Of a DNA stretch of 28,384 nucleotides, positions 6,676-13,507 are shown piece after piece. The notes beneath the pieces were generated by a model. It saw only the letters and a program-made list of their open reading frames with translations. It had not been told where the DNA came from and did not search any database. Source of the DNA: a virus. The stretch is taken from IMG/VR virus record IMGVR_UViG_3300050821_011222, positions 1 to 28,384 of that record; one strand, 5' to 3'. Position 1 is the stretch's first letter, and every line of letters begins with the position of its first letter. Made by a program: the position numbers and the translations under genes.

Positions 6676-7106
6676 GCGGCCTCCCGTCGCGTTTCATACT
6701 TCGCCTTGAGCCGCGCCAGCTCGGCGCGCTCCGCCTGCTCGACGTCGAGCGCGACCTGGACGCTGAGTTTCATCACCAGCCCGCTCTTGCGTACCCATTG
6801 GCGGCAGGCGTCCTCCGCGTCGGAGAACGGGGCGGCCGGATAGAACGGGTGCGAGAGGCAGCGCTGCAGGAAGTCGCGCCGCCGCCGCGTCGTCGAGAAC
6901 CAAGTCTCGTAGAAGCCGTTCCGGTTGAAGTGCGCGATGTGCCCGAAAGAGCAGGACAGCCGCCGGTAGAACCAAGCCGGGAAAACGGTCGGCTTGAAGC
7001 CCGACTCGACGAAGCGAACGAAATGGTTGGCGAAGTGCGCTTTCTCCTCCGCGGTGTATTGGTCGTTCGCGGCGAACTGCGACGGCTCGAACAGTTTGGC
7101 TTTCAT
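6672..7106 (-). CDS. Hypothetical phage protein (144 aa)
   Basis: Helical, aromatic-rich protein: FANHFVRFVESGFKPTVFPAWFYRRLSCSFGHIAHFNRNGFYETWF, then RRRDFLQRCLSHPFYPAAPFSDAEDACRQWVRKSG, and a coiled-coil tail with EQAERAELARLKAKYETR. I have the impression of a conserved phage family (the SFGHIAHFNRNGFYETWF stretch) but no function. Starts one base after the upstream stop. Confidence 0.75.
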   Translation of the reverse strand: MKAKLFEPSQFAANDQYTAEEKAHFANHFVRFVESGFKPTVFPAWFYRRLSCSFGHIAHFNRNGFYETWFSTTRRRRDFLQRCLSHPFYPAAPFSDAEDACRQWVRKSGLVMKLSVQVALDVEQAERAELARLKAKYETRREAA

Positions 7107-7107
7107 C

Positions 7108-7458
7108 TCACGCTCCTATCGCGGCGTAGTAGCCCGCCGCCTTGACCCGCACCTTGTTGCCCCGCTTGGCGTAGACTTCGAGCAGCGATCCGGTGAAGAA
7201 GACGCAGGCGTCGGAGCAGGCGTCGAAGTCGTCCTCGTTGATCCAGCAGTCGATCGGATTTTTCCAGTGACCCTTCGGCTTGATCTTGGCGAAAATCGCG
7301 GAGCGCATCTTCTGATATTCGTCGTACTTTTCCTTCGGCGCACTCATTTCCCAGAGGTCGATGGGTTCGCCCTTGGCGGTTCGCTTCGCCCGCGACTCGT
7401 CGGCGGACTTCAAAACCTCGTCCAGCGAAACGAAGACGTCTTCCGTGATTCGCGTCAT
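7108..7458 (-). CDS. Hypothetical protein (116 aa)
   Basis: Start taken at the ATG at 7458, overlapping the upstream stop as ATGA. MTRITEDVFVSLDEVLKSADES is followed by a long charged helix and a C-terminal half with DACSDACVFFTGSLLEVYAKRGNKVRVKAAGYYAAIGA, which looks like a compact alpha/beta unit. No family recognised. Confidence 0.72.
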   Translation of the reverse strand: MTRITEDVFVSLDEVLKSADESRAKRTAKGEPIDLWEMSAPKEKYDEYQKMRSAIFAKIKPKGHWKNPIDCWINEDDFDACSDACVFFTGSLLEVYAKRGNKVRVKAAGYYAAIGA

Positions 7459-7859
7459 CGCGCCATTTCCTCCTGCTTGATCGGCGTCGGCTTGATGTCG
7501 TAGCCGTAGAGTTTGTCCCAATCCTCGGCGGACAGATGATGCCGCCAAGCCTCGTCGCCGTGCGAGTCGTTCTTCTCGCGGCAGTCCTCGAAGCTGACGT
7601 TGATCGTCTTGCCGAAGCCGTAGTCGGAGCCCGGGTCGTCGTAGCCGTACGTCCCGATCTCGATCCCGGCGGCGGCGATCAGCTGCGTCACCTTGGACCG
7701 CAGTTCCTGACTTTCCCGCAGGTTCCGGGGCGAGTGCGCGATCTTGACGCTGACCCAGCCGTAGGCCGTCCCCCGCGAGCCCCTGACGCGGACCTTGCCG
7801 CGCCCGAAGGCCTGTTCCAGCACCTTTTTCAAGGCCCGGTTCCGCTTGGCGATTTCCAT
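7455..7859 (-). CDS. Conserved phage protein, first gene of a promoter-led operon (134 aa)
   Basis: KVRVRGSRGTAYGWVSVKIAH and GIEIGTYGYDDPGSDYGFGKTINVSFEDCREKN recall a small protein family shared by phages and integrative elements, possibly related to large-polyvalent-protein associated domains. I cannot name it firmly. The start ATG has AGGGGA upstream and lies about 44 bases after a good promoter (TTGACA/CATATA at 7938-7910), so it leads the operon that ends with DUF4262 and the 53-residue gene. Confidence 0.75.
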   Translation of the reverse strand: MEIAKRNRALKKVLEQAFGRGKVRVRGSRGTAYGWVSVKIAHSPRNLRESQELRSKVTQLIAAAGIEIGTYGYDDPGSDYGFGKTINVSFEDCREKNDSHGDEAWRHHLSAEDWDKLYGYDIKPTPIKQEEMAR

Positions 7860-7909
7860 CGGATTCCCCTGATTTAGGCCCCCGTCCAGGAGCCTTCCCC
7901 TTGACTCCT

Positions 7910-7938
7910 TATATGGGTATCCGTTGACAGAGTGTCAA
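7910..7938 (-). promoter_or_regulatory. Promoter with -35 inside a perfect dyad operator
   Basis: On the minus strand, TTGACA (7938-7933) and CATATA (7915-7910) are 17 bases apart. ATATAA, one base on, is also possible. The -35 is one arm of the perfect palindrome TTGACA-gag-TGTCAA (7924-7938), a natural repressor or activator site. It drives the operon starting at 7859 and lies 17 bp past the stop of the HTH gene. Confidence 0.68.
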
Positions 7939-7955
7939 GGCTTACAGCAGACAAC

Positions 7956-8507
7956 CTATGCCGCCCCAGCCTTCGCCCGGAACTTGTTCGGCGGCGCGTT
8001 CAGCGAAAGGTCCGGCTTGTAGGCGACCGGCTCGCCGGTGACGACCAGCGCGTAGTAATCGGCGCGGTCCTCGCTCTTGCGGGTAAAGCTGATCCCGCCC
8101 TCCAGCGTGCGGCGGGCCGATCTGACCTCGAACGTGAGCAGCGTCCCGTCCCAGGCCTCCGCGATGATGTCGTGGCCGCGGTTCGCCTTGACCGGCAGGT
8201 AAACGCGGAAGTCCCTCGCCATCAGGTCTGCGGCGACCAGGAACTCGGAGACCATCCCGACCACGCTGTAGCTGAGCGGTACGCTTACCCCACCAGTCAG
8301 GGCAACCCTAGCCTTCGGCGTCCCTTTGGCCGGGGCGGGGCGGCGCTGCGACGCCGGGGAGCCGAGAACGGGATGCGGGAGGGAGATGCCGTTCTCCTTG
8401 GCCAGCTGGTAGACCCGCTGCCGGCTGACCTTGACCCGGAAGGCAATCTCGCGGGCGCTGAAGCCCTCGGCGGCCAAATGGCTGATTTTCTTGGCTGTTT
8501 TGTTCAT
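7956..8507 (-). CDS. HTH protein with PD-(D/E)XK-like C-terminal domain (183 aa)
   Basis: Residues 8-40 form a Hin/resolvase-type helix-turn-helix (AAEGFSAREIAFRVKVSRQ, then RVYQLAKENG). After a proline-rich linker, residues 83-160 read like a PD-(D/E)XK fold: E88 in GMVSEFLVAADL, then VYLPVKANRGHDIIA with D113, then LLTFEVRSARR with E127 and R129. The usual E-x-K lysine is arginine, so catalysis is doubtful and the domain may only bind DNA. The gene is flanked on both sides by TTGACA-dyad promoters, which suggests it regulates them. Alternatives are a restriction-like or homing nuclease. Confidence 0.72.
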   Translation of the reverse strand: MNKTAKKISHLAAEGFSAREIAFRVKVSRQRVYQLAKENGISLPHPVLGSPASQRRPAPAKGTPKARVALTGGVSVPLSYSVVGMVSEFLVAADLMARDFRVYLPVKANRGHDIIAEAWDGTLLTFEVRSARRTLEGGISFTRKSEDRADYYALVVTGEPVAYKPDLSLNAPPNKFRAKAGAA

Positions 8508-8528
8508 GGGATTTTTCTACCCCTACCA

Positions 8529-8577
8529 TTGACACCATGTCTAGGTGACACTTATATATTGGTTGTCTCCCTGTCAA
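8529..8577. promoter_or_regulatory. Overlapping divergent promoters with dyad operator
   Basis: Plus strand: TTGACA (8529-8534), 17 bases, TTATAT (8552-8557), reading towards the gene at 8600. Minus strand: TTGACA (8577-8572), 15 bases, TATAAG (8556-8551), reading towards the HTH gene at 8507. The two -10 boxes use the same bases, so polymerase cannot occupy both. The plus -35 begins TTGACA-cca-TGTCTA (8529-8543), one base from the perfect dyad at 7924-7938. This looks like an autoregulated switch. Confidence 0.7.
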
Positions 8578-8599
8578 CCATGGGGAAGGGGAAAGCCCG

Positions 8600-9109
8600 A
8601 TGAAACTGGAACTCCGAAAGGTATCTTGGTCGAAGGCGCTGTCCGAGGAGACCCCCGCGTACTCCGCGCAGGTCTGGATCGACGGCCGACACTTCTGCGA
8701 CGTGTCCAATCACGGCCAAGGCGGCTGCGATTGCCAATATCCCCCGAAGGGGATGACCAACTCCGACTTCCGCCCGCTCCTCGAAGCGATGGAGGCGCGG
8801 ATCAAAGCGGAGTTTCCGCCCGAGACGGTCGACGTCGGCGACGGCGACGGCAGAACCTTTACGATGGAGCAAGACTTGGAAAGCCTCTGCCAGAAGGAAC
8901 TCTACCGGCTCGACCTAGCGAAAACGGTCAAGCGCGACCTCGCCAAGAAAGTAATGTGGTTAAAGGACGGCAAGCAATGGTCGGTGAAGATCGGCGCCGC
9001 GCCCTTGGACCAACTGATCCCGCGACTGAAGGCGAAGTACGGCATCGAGAAAACGCTCAACGAGATGACCCTCGACGAGGCCGTCGCCGCGTTGGAGAAA
9101 GCCGCATGA
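8600..9109 (+). CDS. Hypothetical protein, first gene of the plus-strand operon (169 aa)
   Basis: MKLELRKVSWSKALSEETPAYSAQVWIDGRHFCDVSNHGQGGCDC is a likely beta-rich N-terminal part. It is followed by a helical C-terminal half (LLEAMEARIKAEFP, KKVMWLKDGKQWSVKIG, DQLIPRLKAKYG). Similar proteins occur among phage accessory genes, but no function is known to me. AAGGGGAAAG lies before the ATG, about 45 bases after the -10. A seven-codon frame at 8580-8603 overlaps its start as ATGA. Confidence 0.78.
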   Translation: MKLELRKVSWSKALSEETPAYSAQVWIDGRHFCDVSNHGQGGCDCQYPPKGMTNSDFRPLLEAMEARIKAEFPPETVDVGDGDGRTFTMEQDLESLCQKELYRLDLAKTVKRDLAKKVMWLKDGKQWSVKIGAAPLDQLIPRLKAKYGIEKTLNEMTLDEAVAALEKAA

Positions 9110-9312
9110 CCTACAAACCGCCGACAGGAACGCAACTCGTCGGGTCGAGCGACCCCTTCGTCTTCAATGACGGCGGTCGCTGGTTCGTCGGGCAGAACTA
9201 CGACTACGAGGACCGCGACGGCAACATGGGCATGTCCACCGAGTACCTCGCCGACGCCGACGGCTACGCCAGCGCGACCGATGCCTACGCCGCGATGGAC
9301 GCGCTCCGATGA
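9106..9312 (+). CDS. Small acidic hypothetical protein (68 aa)
   Basis: ATG at 9106 overlaps the previous stop as ATGA. The sequence (PFVFNDGGRWFVGQNYDYEDRDGNMGMSTEYLADADGYASATDAYAAMDALR) is rich in Asp, Tyr and Gly and ends in a short helix. It may be a small domain built around a beta hairpin. Coupled upstream and downstream. Not recognised. Confidence 0.68.
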   Translation: MTYKPPTGTQLVGSSDPFVFNDGGRWFVGQNYDYEDRDGNMGMSTEYLADADGYASATDAYAAMDALR

Positions 9313-9497
9313 GCGCCAACGAGATCAAAATCCAGCCGCTCGCCGCCGTCACGCTCCCGGTTCGCGACTGGGCTCACGTCATCAACGCCGTCGAGTCATC
9401 CTTCCAGCGCAAGGTAAAGCGCGGGGACATCAAGGCGGCCGACGAGATGCGCCTGATTGATCTGTCAATCATCCGGCAAGTAGAGACGAGGAAATGA
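9309..9497 (+). CDS. Small hypothetical protein (62 aa)
   Basis: ATGA overlap with the gene before and after. MSANEIKIQPLAAVTLPVRDWAHVINAVESSF is followed by a basic turn and DEMRLIDLSIIRQVETRK. The strand-then-two-helix arrangement suggests a small DNA- or protein-binding unit; no family recognised. Confidence 0.65.
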   Translation: MSANEIKIQPLAAVTLPVRDWAHVINAVESSFQRKVKRGDIKAADEMRLIDLSIIRQVETRK

Positions 9498-9646
9498 AAC
9501 AGAAGTTGCCGACCTTCCTGGAGTTGGCCGAGAACAAGATCGCCCTGGCCGGGCCGCGCGACAAGGTCATCACGATCAAGGTCGCGATCAACACGGCCCG
9601 GATGATGGTCGAAGCCGAGAAAGCAAAAATGGAGAGCTCGAAATGA
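9494..9646 (+). CDS. 50-residue helical protein
   Basis: Short gene held on both sides by ATGA overlaps (9494 and 9643). MKQKLPTFLELAENKIALAG, then a PRDKVITIKVAINTARMMVEAEKAKMESSK helix. Its place in an unbroken chain of coupled genes is the best evidence that it is expressed. Function unknown. Confidence 0.6.
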   Translation: MKQKLPTFLELAENKIALAGPRDKVITIKVAINTARMMVEAEKAKMESSK

Positions 9647-10026
9647 CGACAAAGACGTTGGACGAAGCGGACCTGCGGCAGTTCACCGGCAGCGAGCAAT
9701 GGTACCGGCATGGGCTGGTCCCGAAAGTCATGTTTACCGACGGGGCGAAGCATGTCGCCGACGAGGGCGGCGCCTATTGGTTGCTCGACGAGATCGCGCT
9801 GGCGCAGAAGTTCGACAAGAAAGTAGCCGCCGAGGAGTTTCAGGTCTGGACGCTCCTCCGCGACGACGCGGCGCTCGGCAAAACCGGGAACGGAGCAACG
9901 CTGACCTGCGACGACGGGAACGATAACGTCGTCTCCCGCAAGCACATTGAGTTCACCGACTTCCCGCTGCCGCAGATCAAATTGTACTGCACCGGCAATA
10001 CGATCATGCTGCCGAGCGAATACTGA
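9643..10026 (+). CDS. DUF6876-like protein (127 aa)
   Basis: DLRQFTGSEQWYRHGLV, MFTDGAKHVADEGGAYWLLDEIALAQKF, EEFQVWTL and LTCDDGNDNVVSRKHIEFTDFPLPQIKLYC match the DUF6876 family as I remember it. That family has an FTGxxxWYRH start, a GGAYWLLDxIA core and an IxFTDFPLxxIxLY end. Found in bacterial and phage accessory regions; function unknown. Length is typical. Confidence 0.8.
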   Translation: MTTKTLDEADLRQFTGSEQWYRHGLVPKVMFTDGAKHVADEGGAYWLLDEIALAQKFDKKVAAEEFQVWTLLRDDAALGKTGNGATLTCDDGNDNVVSRKHIEFTDFPLPQIKLYCTGNTIMLPSEY

Positions 10027-10040
10027 GGGAGGGACGTGTC

Positions 10041-10379
10041 ATCTGGCTGCTGCTCAACGACTGCTGCTTCTCCATTGTCAGCAAGGACTGCCGGCGCGAC
10101 GAGCTGCTGGTCCGCGCCCGCCGCAAGGGGGACATCGAGAAGGTATTCGGCAAGGTCAAGGTGCGGCGCGACGCGAAGGCCGACTACCTCTACCGGGCCG
10201 CGATCAAGAAGAGCGCGATCGCCGAGGCGCTCAAGGGTGAGGTCGACCGGGTCACTTACCCCAACTTCAAGAGCTCGGTGACCGACGCCAAGCTGCACGG
10301 CGCCTACACGCGGGTCTGGAGTGCGCTCGGCCCGCTCCAGGAGAACTGGGACAAGTGGCCGATGTTCAAGGAGTTTTGA
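10041..10379 (+). CDS. Conserved phage protein with no standard start codon (112 aa)
   Basis: The frame reads (I)WLLLNDCCFSIVSKDC, then RDELLVRARRKGDIEKVFGKVKV, DYLYRAAIKKSAIAEAL and VTYPNFKSSVTDAKLHGAYTRVWSALGPLQ. This is a recurrent small phage protein whose relatives, from memory, begin Met-Trp-Leu. Here the Met position is ATC (10041), eight bases after a strong GGGAGGGA. No ATG, GTG or TTG exists in frame before GTG 10161, which would remove the conserved N-terminus; CTG 10023 is another candidate. So either a non-canonical start or a small sequence error. The previous gene stops at 10026. Confidence 0.68.
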   Translation: MWLLLNDCCFSIVSKDCRRDELLVRARRKGDIEKVFGKVKVRRDAKADYLYRAAIKKSAIAEALKGEVDRVTYPNFKSSVTDAKLHGAYTRVWSALGPLQENWDKWPMFKEF

Positions 10380-10381
10380 CA

Positions 10382-10495
10382 ATGGCTCACGAGCATTGCA
10401 CCATTTTTAGAGAACCGACGGCGGCGCTGCTCTTCGCCCTCGGCGAGGGCAAGGTCACCGTCGAGGACCTGGAGCGGTACGGGAAAAAACGGTGA
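10382..10495 (+). CDS. 37-residue hypothetical protein
   Basis: MAHEHCTIFREPTAALLFALGEGKVTVEDLERYGKKR. The ATG is two bases after the previous stop. An AAGGAG at 10366 provides the ribosome site. It is short but well formed, with a helix and a charged end. Function unknown. Confidence 0.5.
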   Translation: MAHEHCTIFREPTAALLFALGEGKVTVEDLERYGKKR

Positions 10496-10512
10496 TAGGT
10501 CGAGGGGCCACC

Positions 10513-11169
10513 ATGAACGACAAGCGTACTATTTTGGCGGAGTTTCAGAAGAAGGCGTCGGGCCGTCTCGAACTATTTTCCCTTACGACCTTTGAGGATT
10601 GCGGCGCCTATCTGTCTCGCAAGACCTACAATGTAGACTGGTCCAAAAGGTACGGCTATCTCTTCGAACAGACCGGCTTTGGAGGCGGCACCGAGGTAGA
10701 GGTTGGCGGCATCTACTTTTTAAGCGGACCCGTCGATGTCAAGATCGTAGAGCGCCCTACTACTTTGGTCAGCGGCGATGACCGCCCGCCCTGGCGGTCG
10801 GCGGCGACCAAAAAAATCCGCCAGCGCAACCGGACGAGGCGTCTCCAAAAACTTCCGAAAGAGTTTGCGCTTGAAGGCGGCGACCTGTTGGATTGGCTTC
10901 GGCGCAACGGCATCGAAGAGGATGGCGTCTGGTGCTCGGCGTGCAGAGATTACATGCCAGGCCAATCGCTTTGCCGGCACATTTGGTGGTGCGACGTATC
11001 ATGCTGGTACTCGACGCCAGAGGACCGCCCCTGCGCATCCTGCATCAACGGTCGCTGCCGAAACGACTTTGAGATGACGCCCGGAACTTATGCCTTCGAC
11101 GATGGGCCACTATGGTTTTGGGGCGGCCAGCCTGAGCTTACATGGCCAGCTCGTTTCCGGGCGGGTTAA
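10513..11169 (+). CDS. Cysteine-rich, probably zinc-binding protein (218 aa)
   Basis: Start set at ATG 10513, with GAGGGG five bases upstream, rather than GTG 10492. The N-terminal 100 residues look alpha/beta. A basic stretch (KKIRQRNRTRRLQKLPKEF) follows. The C-terminal 90 residues hold about ten cysteines in pairs (WCSAC, LCRH, WWCDVSC, PCASC, NGRC), consistent with two zinc sites. Base composition is more AT-rich than in its neighbours, a hint of separate origin. Not recognised. Confidence 0.7.
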   Translation: MNDKRTILAEFQKKASGRLELFSLTTFEDCGAYLSRKTYNVDWSKRYGYLFEQTGFGGGTEVEVGGIYFLSGPVDVKIVERPTTLVSGDDRPPWRSAATKKIRQRNRTRRLQKLPKEFALEGGDLLDWLRRNGIEEDGVWCSACRDYMPGQSLCRHIWWCDVSCWYSTPEDRPCASCINGRCRNDFEMTPGTYAFDDGPLWFWGGQPELTWPARFRAG

Positions 11170-11170
11170 A

Positions 11171-11740
11171 ATGACCTACCTGACCGCCAGGGCCAGACAG
11201 TTTGCCACCGCCGCTCACGAGGCGGTCGGCCAGTTGCGTCTGTGGACGAACGAGCCGTACATCGTGCACCCGGCCGCGGTGGCCGCCATCGTCGAAACGG
11301 TCCCGCATACGCCGGAGATGGTCGCCGCGGCCTGGCTGCACGATACGGTCGAGGATACCCGCGTCACGCTCGACGATGTCCGCGCCGTATTCGGCAACGA
11401 GGTCGCCAAGCTGGTCTGGTGGTTGACCGACGCCTCGCGGTCCAGCGACGGCAACCGGGCGACGCGCAAGGCGATCGACCGCGCGCACCTCGCCAAGGCG
11501 CCGCCGCACGCGCAGACGATCAAGCTCGCCGACATCATCGACAACGGCGCGACGATCGAGGCGCGCGATCCAGGATTCGCGAAGGTCTGGCGCGAGGAGA
11601 AGCGGCTGCTGCTCGCCGTGATGGACAAGGGCGACCCGACGCTGATGAAGAAAGCATTGGAGGACTTTGATGGGACGAGAACTCAGACGTGTACCGCTGG
11701 ACTTCGACTGGCCGGTCGGCAAGACGTGGGAGGGATTTGA
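11171..11740 (+). CDS. SpoT/MESH1-like HD phosphohydrolase (189 aa)
   Basis: The HD motifs of RelA/SpoT-type hydrolases are all present: YIVHPAAVAAIV (H33), AAWLHDTVEDT (H57, D58, E61, D62) and TIKLADIIDNGATI (K118, D121, N125). Such stand-alone proteins (MESH1/small alarmone hydrolase type) remove pyrophosphate from (p)ppGpp; others have different nucleotide substrates. Length is typical of the stand-alone class. There is no synthetase domain here, but a synthetase-like domain ends the portal fusion protein. The last 22 residues overlap the next gene by 71 bp and look unconserved. The start ATG is one base after the previous stop. Confidence 0.88.
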   Translation: MTYLTARARQFATAAHEAVGQLRLWTNEPYIVHPAAVAAIVETVPHTPEMVAAAWLHDTVEDTRVTLDDVRAVFGNEVAKLVWWLTDASRSSDGNRATRKAIDRAHLAKAPPHAQTIKLADIIDNGATIEARDPGFAKVWREEKRLLLAVMDKGDPTLMKKALEDFDGTRTQTCTAGLRLAGRQDVGGI

Positions 11741-12563
11741 AAATCCCCTTCATACCGCGACGAAGTGCGCGACGTGCGACGGCACCGGCTACTCCGGGAC
11801 GGCGAAGAGGCTCACCGATCTCTGGTACGGCCACGCGCCGTTCGTTCCAGAGGACCGCGGCAGCAAGTGGTTCCTGCCGAGCGATGACGTGATCTTCGAG
11901 CGCGCGAGGGCCAACGTAACGCGGGCTCCCGAGTATTATGGCCGCAGCAAGAACGCGGTCGAGGACGAGGCGCTACGGCTCTGCCGCCTCTTCAACGGCC
12001 AATGGTGCCACCACCTCAACGACGACGACGTCTACGCGCTGATCGTGGCAGGCAGACTGGTCGACTTTACCCACAGTTGGTCGCGGGAGGAGGGCCGCTG
12101 GCAACCGAGGGTGCCGTTCGTCCTGCCGACCGCGCGGGAGGTCAACGTCTGGAGCCTGTCCGGCATGGGCCACGACTCCATCAACCAATGGGTCTGCGTC
12201 AAGGCGGAGTGCAAGCGCGTCGGCGTCCGCCATACCTGCGTAGTCTGCGACGGCGAGGGCGAACATTGGCCCTCCGCCGAGGCGAAGCAGGCCTACGAGG
12301 ACTGGCAGCCGACGCCTCCGCCGGCTGGCGACGGCTTCCAGATGTGGGAGACGACGAGCGAGGGCTCGCCGATCTCCCCGGTGTTCGCCACCGCGCTCGA
12401 GCTGGCGCAGTACCTCGCCGCGCACAACCGCGGCATCGACAAGGGGACGACGGCCGAGACGTGGCTCAAGTTCATCGAGGGCGACGGCTGGGCGCCGACG
12501 ATGATAAGCACACCGGAAGCCGGCTTGGTGACCGGCGTCCAGGCCATCGCCGCAGGGTTCTGA
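11670..12563 (+). CDS. Conserved phage protein with two CxxCxGxG motifs (297 aa)
   Basis: Begins MGRELRRVPLDFDWPVGKTWEGF, the start of a widespread phage hypothetical family. Two DnaJ-type zinc motifs are present, CATCDGTG (C33, C36) and CVVCDGEG (C190, C193), far apart in sequence but likely paired in one site. Other conserved stretches are WCHHLNDDDVYALIVAGRLVDFTH, GHDSINQWVCVKAEC and QMWETTSEGSPISPVF. Start chosen at ATG 11670; a TTG precedes it. Role unknown. Confidence 0.85.
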   Translation: MGRELRRVPLDFDWPVGKTWEGFENPLHTATKCATCDGTGYSGTAKRLTDLWYGHAPFVPEDRGSKWFLPSDDVIFERARANVTRAPEYYGRSKNAVEDEALRLCRLFNGQWCHHLNDDDVYALIVAGRLVDFTHSWSREEGRWQPRVPFVLPTAREVNVWSLSGMGHDSINQWVCVKAECKRVGVRHTCVVCDGEGEHWPSAEAKQAYEDWQPTPPPAGDGFQMWETTSEGSPISPVFATALELAQYLAAHNRGIDKGTTAETWLKFIEGDGWAPTMISTPEAGLVTGVQAIAAGF

Positions 12564-12772
12564 TGCCGCCGCCCGACCTGAGAACGACCCGCACCTATTA
12601 CTGGACCTGGCAGGCCTGCAGCGTCGCGTTCGCGATCGGCATCGGCAGCATCGCGTACCTGATCCTGAGCATCGGCGAGGAGACGCCGGCGGATTCCCTG
12701 GCGATCGGCATCATCGTCGGGATCGTCGCGACGAGCACCTGGCACCGGACGAAATGGAAGGACGGCCGATGA
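12563..12772 (+). CDS. Two-helix membrane protein (69 aa)
   Basis: ATG overlaps the preceding stop as TGATG. After a polar head (PPPDLRTTRTYYW), two hydrophobic segments follow: about residues 14-34 (WQACSVAFAIGIGSIAYLIL) and 43-58 (SLAIGIIVGIVATSTW), separated by an acidic loop (GEETPAD), with a basic end. Immediately followed by another membrane protein; the pair could act together, for example in lysis or superinfection exclusion, but nothing shows which. Confidence 0.68.
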   Translation: MPPPDLRTTRTYYWTWQACSVAFAIGIGSIAYLILSIGEETPADSLAIGIIVGIVATSTWHRTKWKDGR

Positions 12773-12918
12773 TCTTACAGATCGAGGTGCTGCTTGGCTT
12801 CGTCCTGCTTCTCTGCGCCGGAGGCTTGCTCGTTTTCGGCCGGGTCCGCGTTGCCGGGTTCTTGCTGGTCGGGTCCGGCATCCTCCTGACCGCCGTGCAG
12901 ATCGCGGGGTTCCGATGA
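12769..12918 (+). CDS. 49-residue two-helix membrane protein
   Basis: ATGA overlaps at both ends. Two hydrophobic segments (residues 5-23, EVLLGFVLLLCAGGLLVFG, and 27-45, VRVAGFLLVGSGILLTAVQ) are joined by a tight basic turn (RVRV), so a helical hairpin. Partner of the preceding membrane gene by position. Function unknown. Confidence 0.6.
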   Translation: MILQIEVLLGFVLLLCAGGLLVFGRVRVAGFLLVGSGILLTAVQIAGFR

Positions 12919-13112
12919 CCCCGCTCGAACGCATGGGCCACAAGCTGATCGCCGAGCGCCGGCCGACGTACCGCACGATGATCCGGCTCCGCGACGACGC
13001 GATCGGGCGCGGACTTCAGGAACTGGCGATAACGTGCGGCTGGAGCGCCTGCCGGCTGGGCGACGAGGCCGTCGCGGAGCAGACGCGGGAGATCATAAAC
13101 AAATGCCGATGA
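12915..13112 (+). CDS. Small hypothetical protein (65 aa)
   Basis: ATGA overlap with the gene before. MTPLERMGHKLIAERRPTYRTMIRLRDDAIGRGLQELAITCGWSACRLGDEAVAEQTREIINKCR is basic and helical with two cysteines. Not recognised; kept because of its coupling and coding character. Confidence 0.58.
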   Translation: MTPLERMGHKLIAERRPTYRTMIRLRDDAIGRGLQELAITCGWSACRLGDEAVAEQTREIINKCR

Positions 13113-13507
13113 CCGAACTCGAACAGGCGCGGGCGTACCTGCGGGCTTGCCAAGCGAAATTGCGGTACGCGCGCGACGTCAGCGTCTTCATCGACGGCCA
13201 GTGGTACCCCGGAAACATGAAGGCCAACGCCGAACGCGCCGTTCTCGCCGCGCTCAGTTGGGTCTGGGACGCGCAGCAGCGCGACGAGGCGTGGCAGGTC
13301 TGGGAGGGGGCGCAACTACTCGTCGCCGCGATGCGCGAGATGATTCCAGAACCGCGAATGCTGTACGTCCGCGATACCCCGGAACTGCGCAAAGCGATGA
13401 AGGCTTGGCAAGGCGACTGGAGCCGCGGCCAGCTTACGTTGGTACGGGATGATCGGGGCGCTTCATCTCCTCGACGTCCCACTCGGAGAGCCGCTGCTCG
13501 GGCATGA
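13103..13507 (+). CDS. Hypothetical protein, last gene of the plus operon (134 aa)
   Basis: ATG 13103 (with GGGAG upstream) or ATG 13109 (ATGA overlap) are the possible starts. MTELEQARAYLRACQAKLRYARDVSVFIDGQWYPGNMKANAERAVLAALSWVWDAQQRDEAW is helical with a conserved-looking GQWYPGN turn. The last 25 residues (SSPRRPTRRAAARA) are basic and low-complexity and lie in the 74-bp overlap with the convergent gene at 13434, so the conserved part may end earlier. Confidence 0.68.
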   Translation: MPMTELEQARAYLRACQAKLRYARDVSVFIDGQWYPGNMKANAERAVLAALSWVWDAQQRDEAWQVWEGAQLLVAAMREMIPEPRMLYVRDTPELRKAMKAWQGDWSRGQLTLVRDDRGASSPRRPTRRAAARA

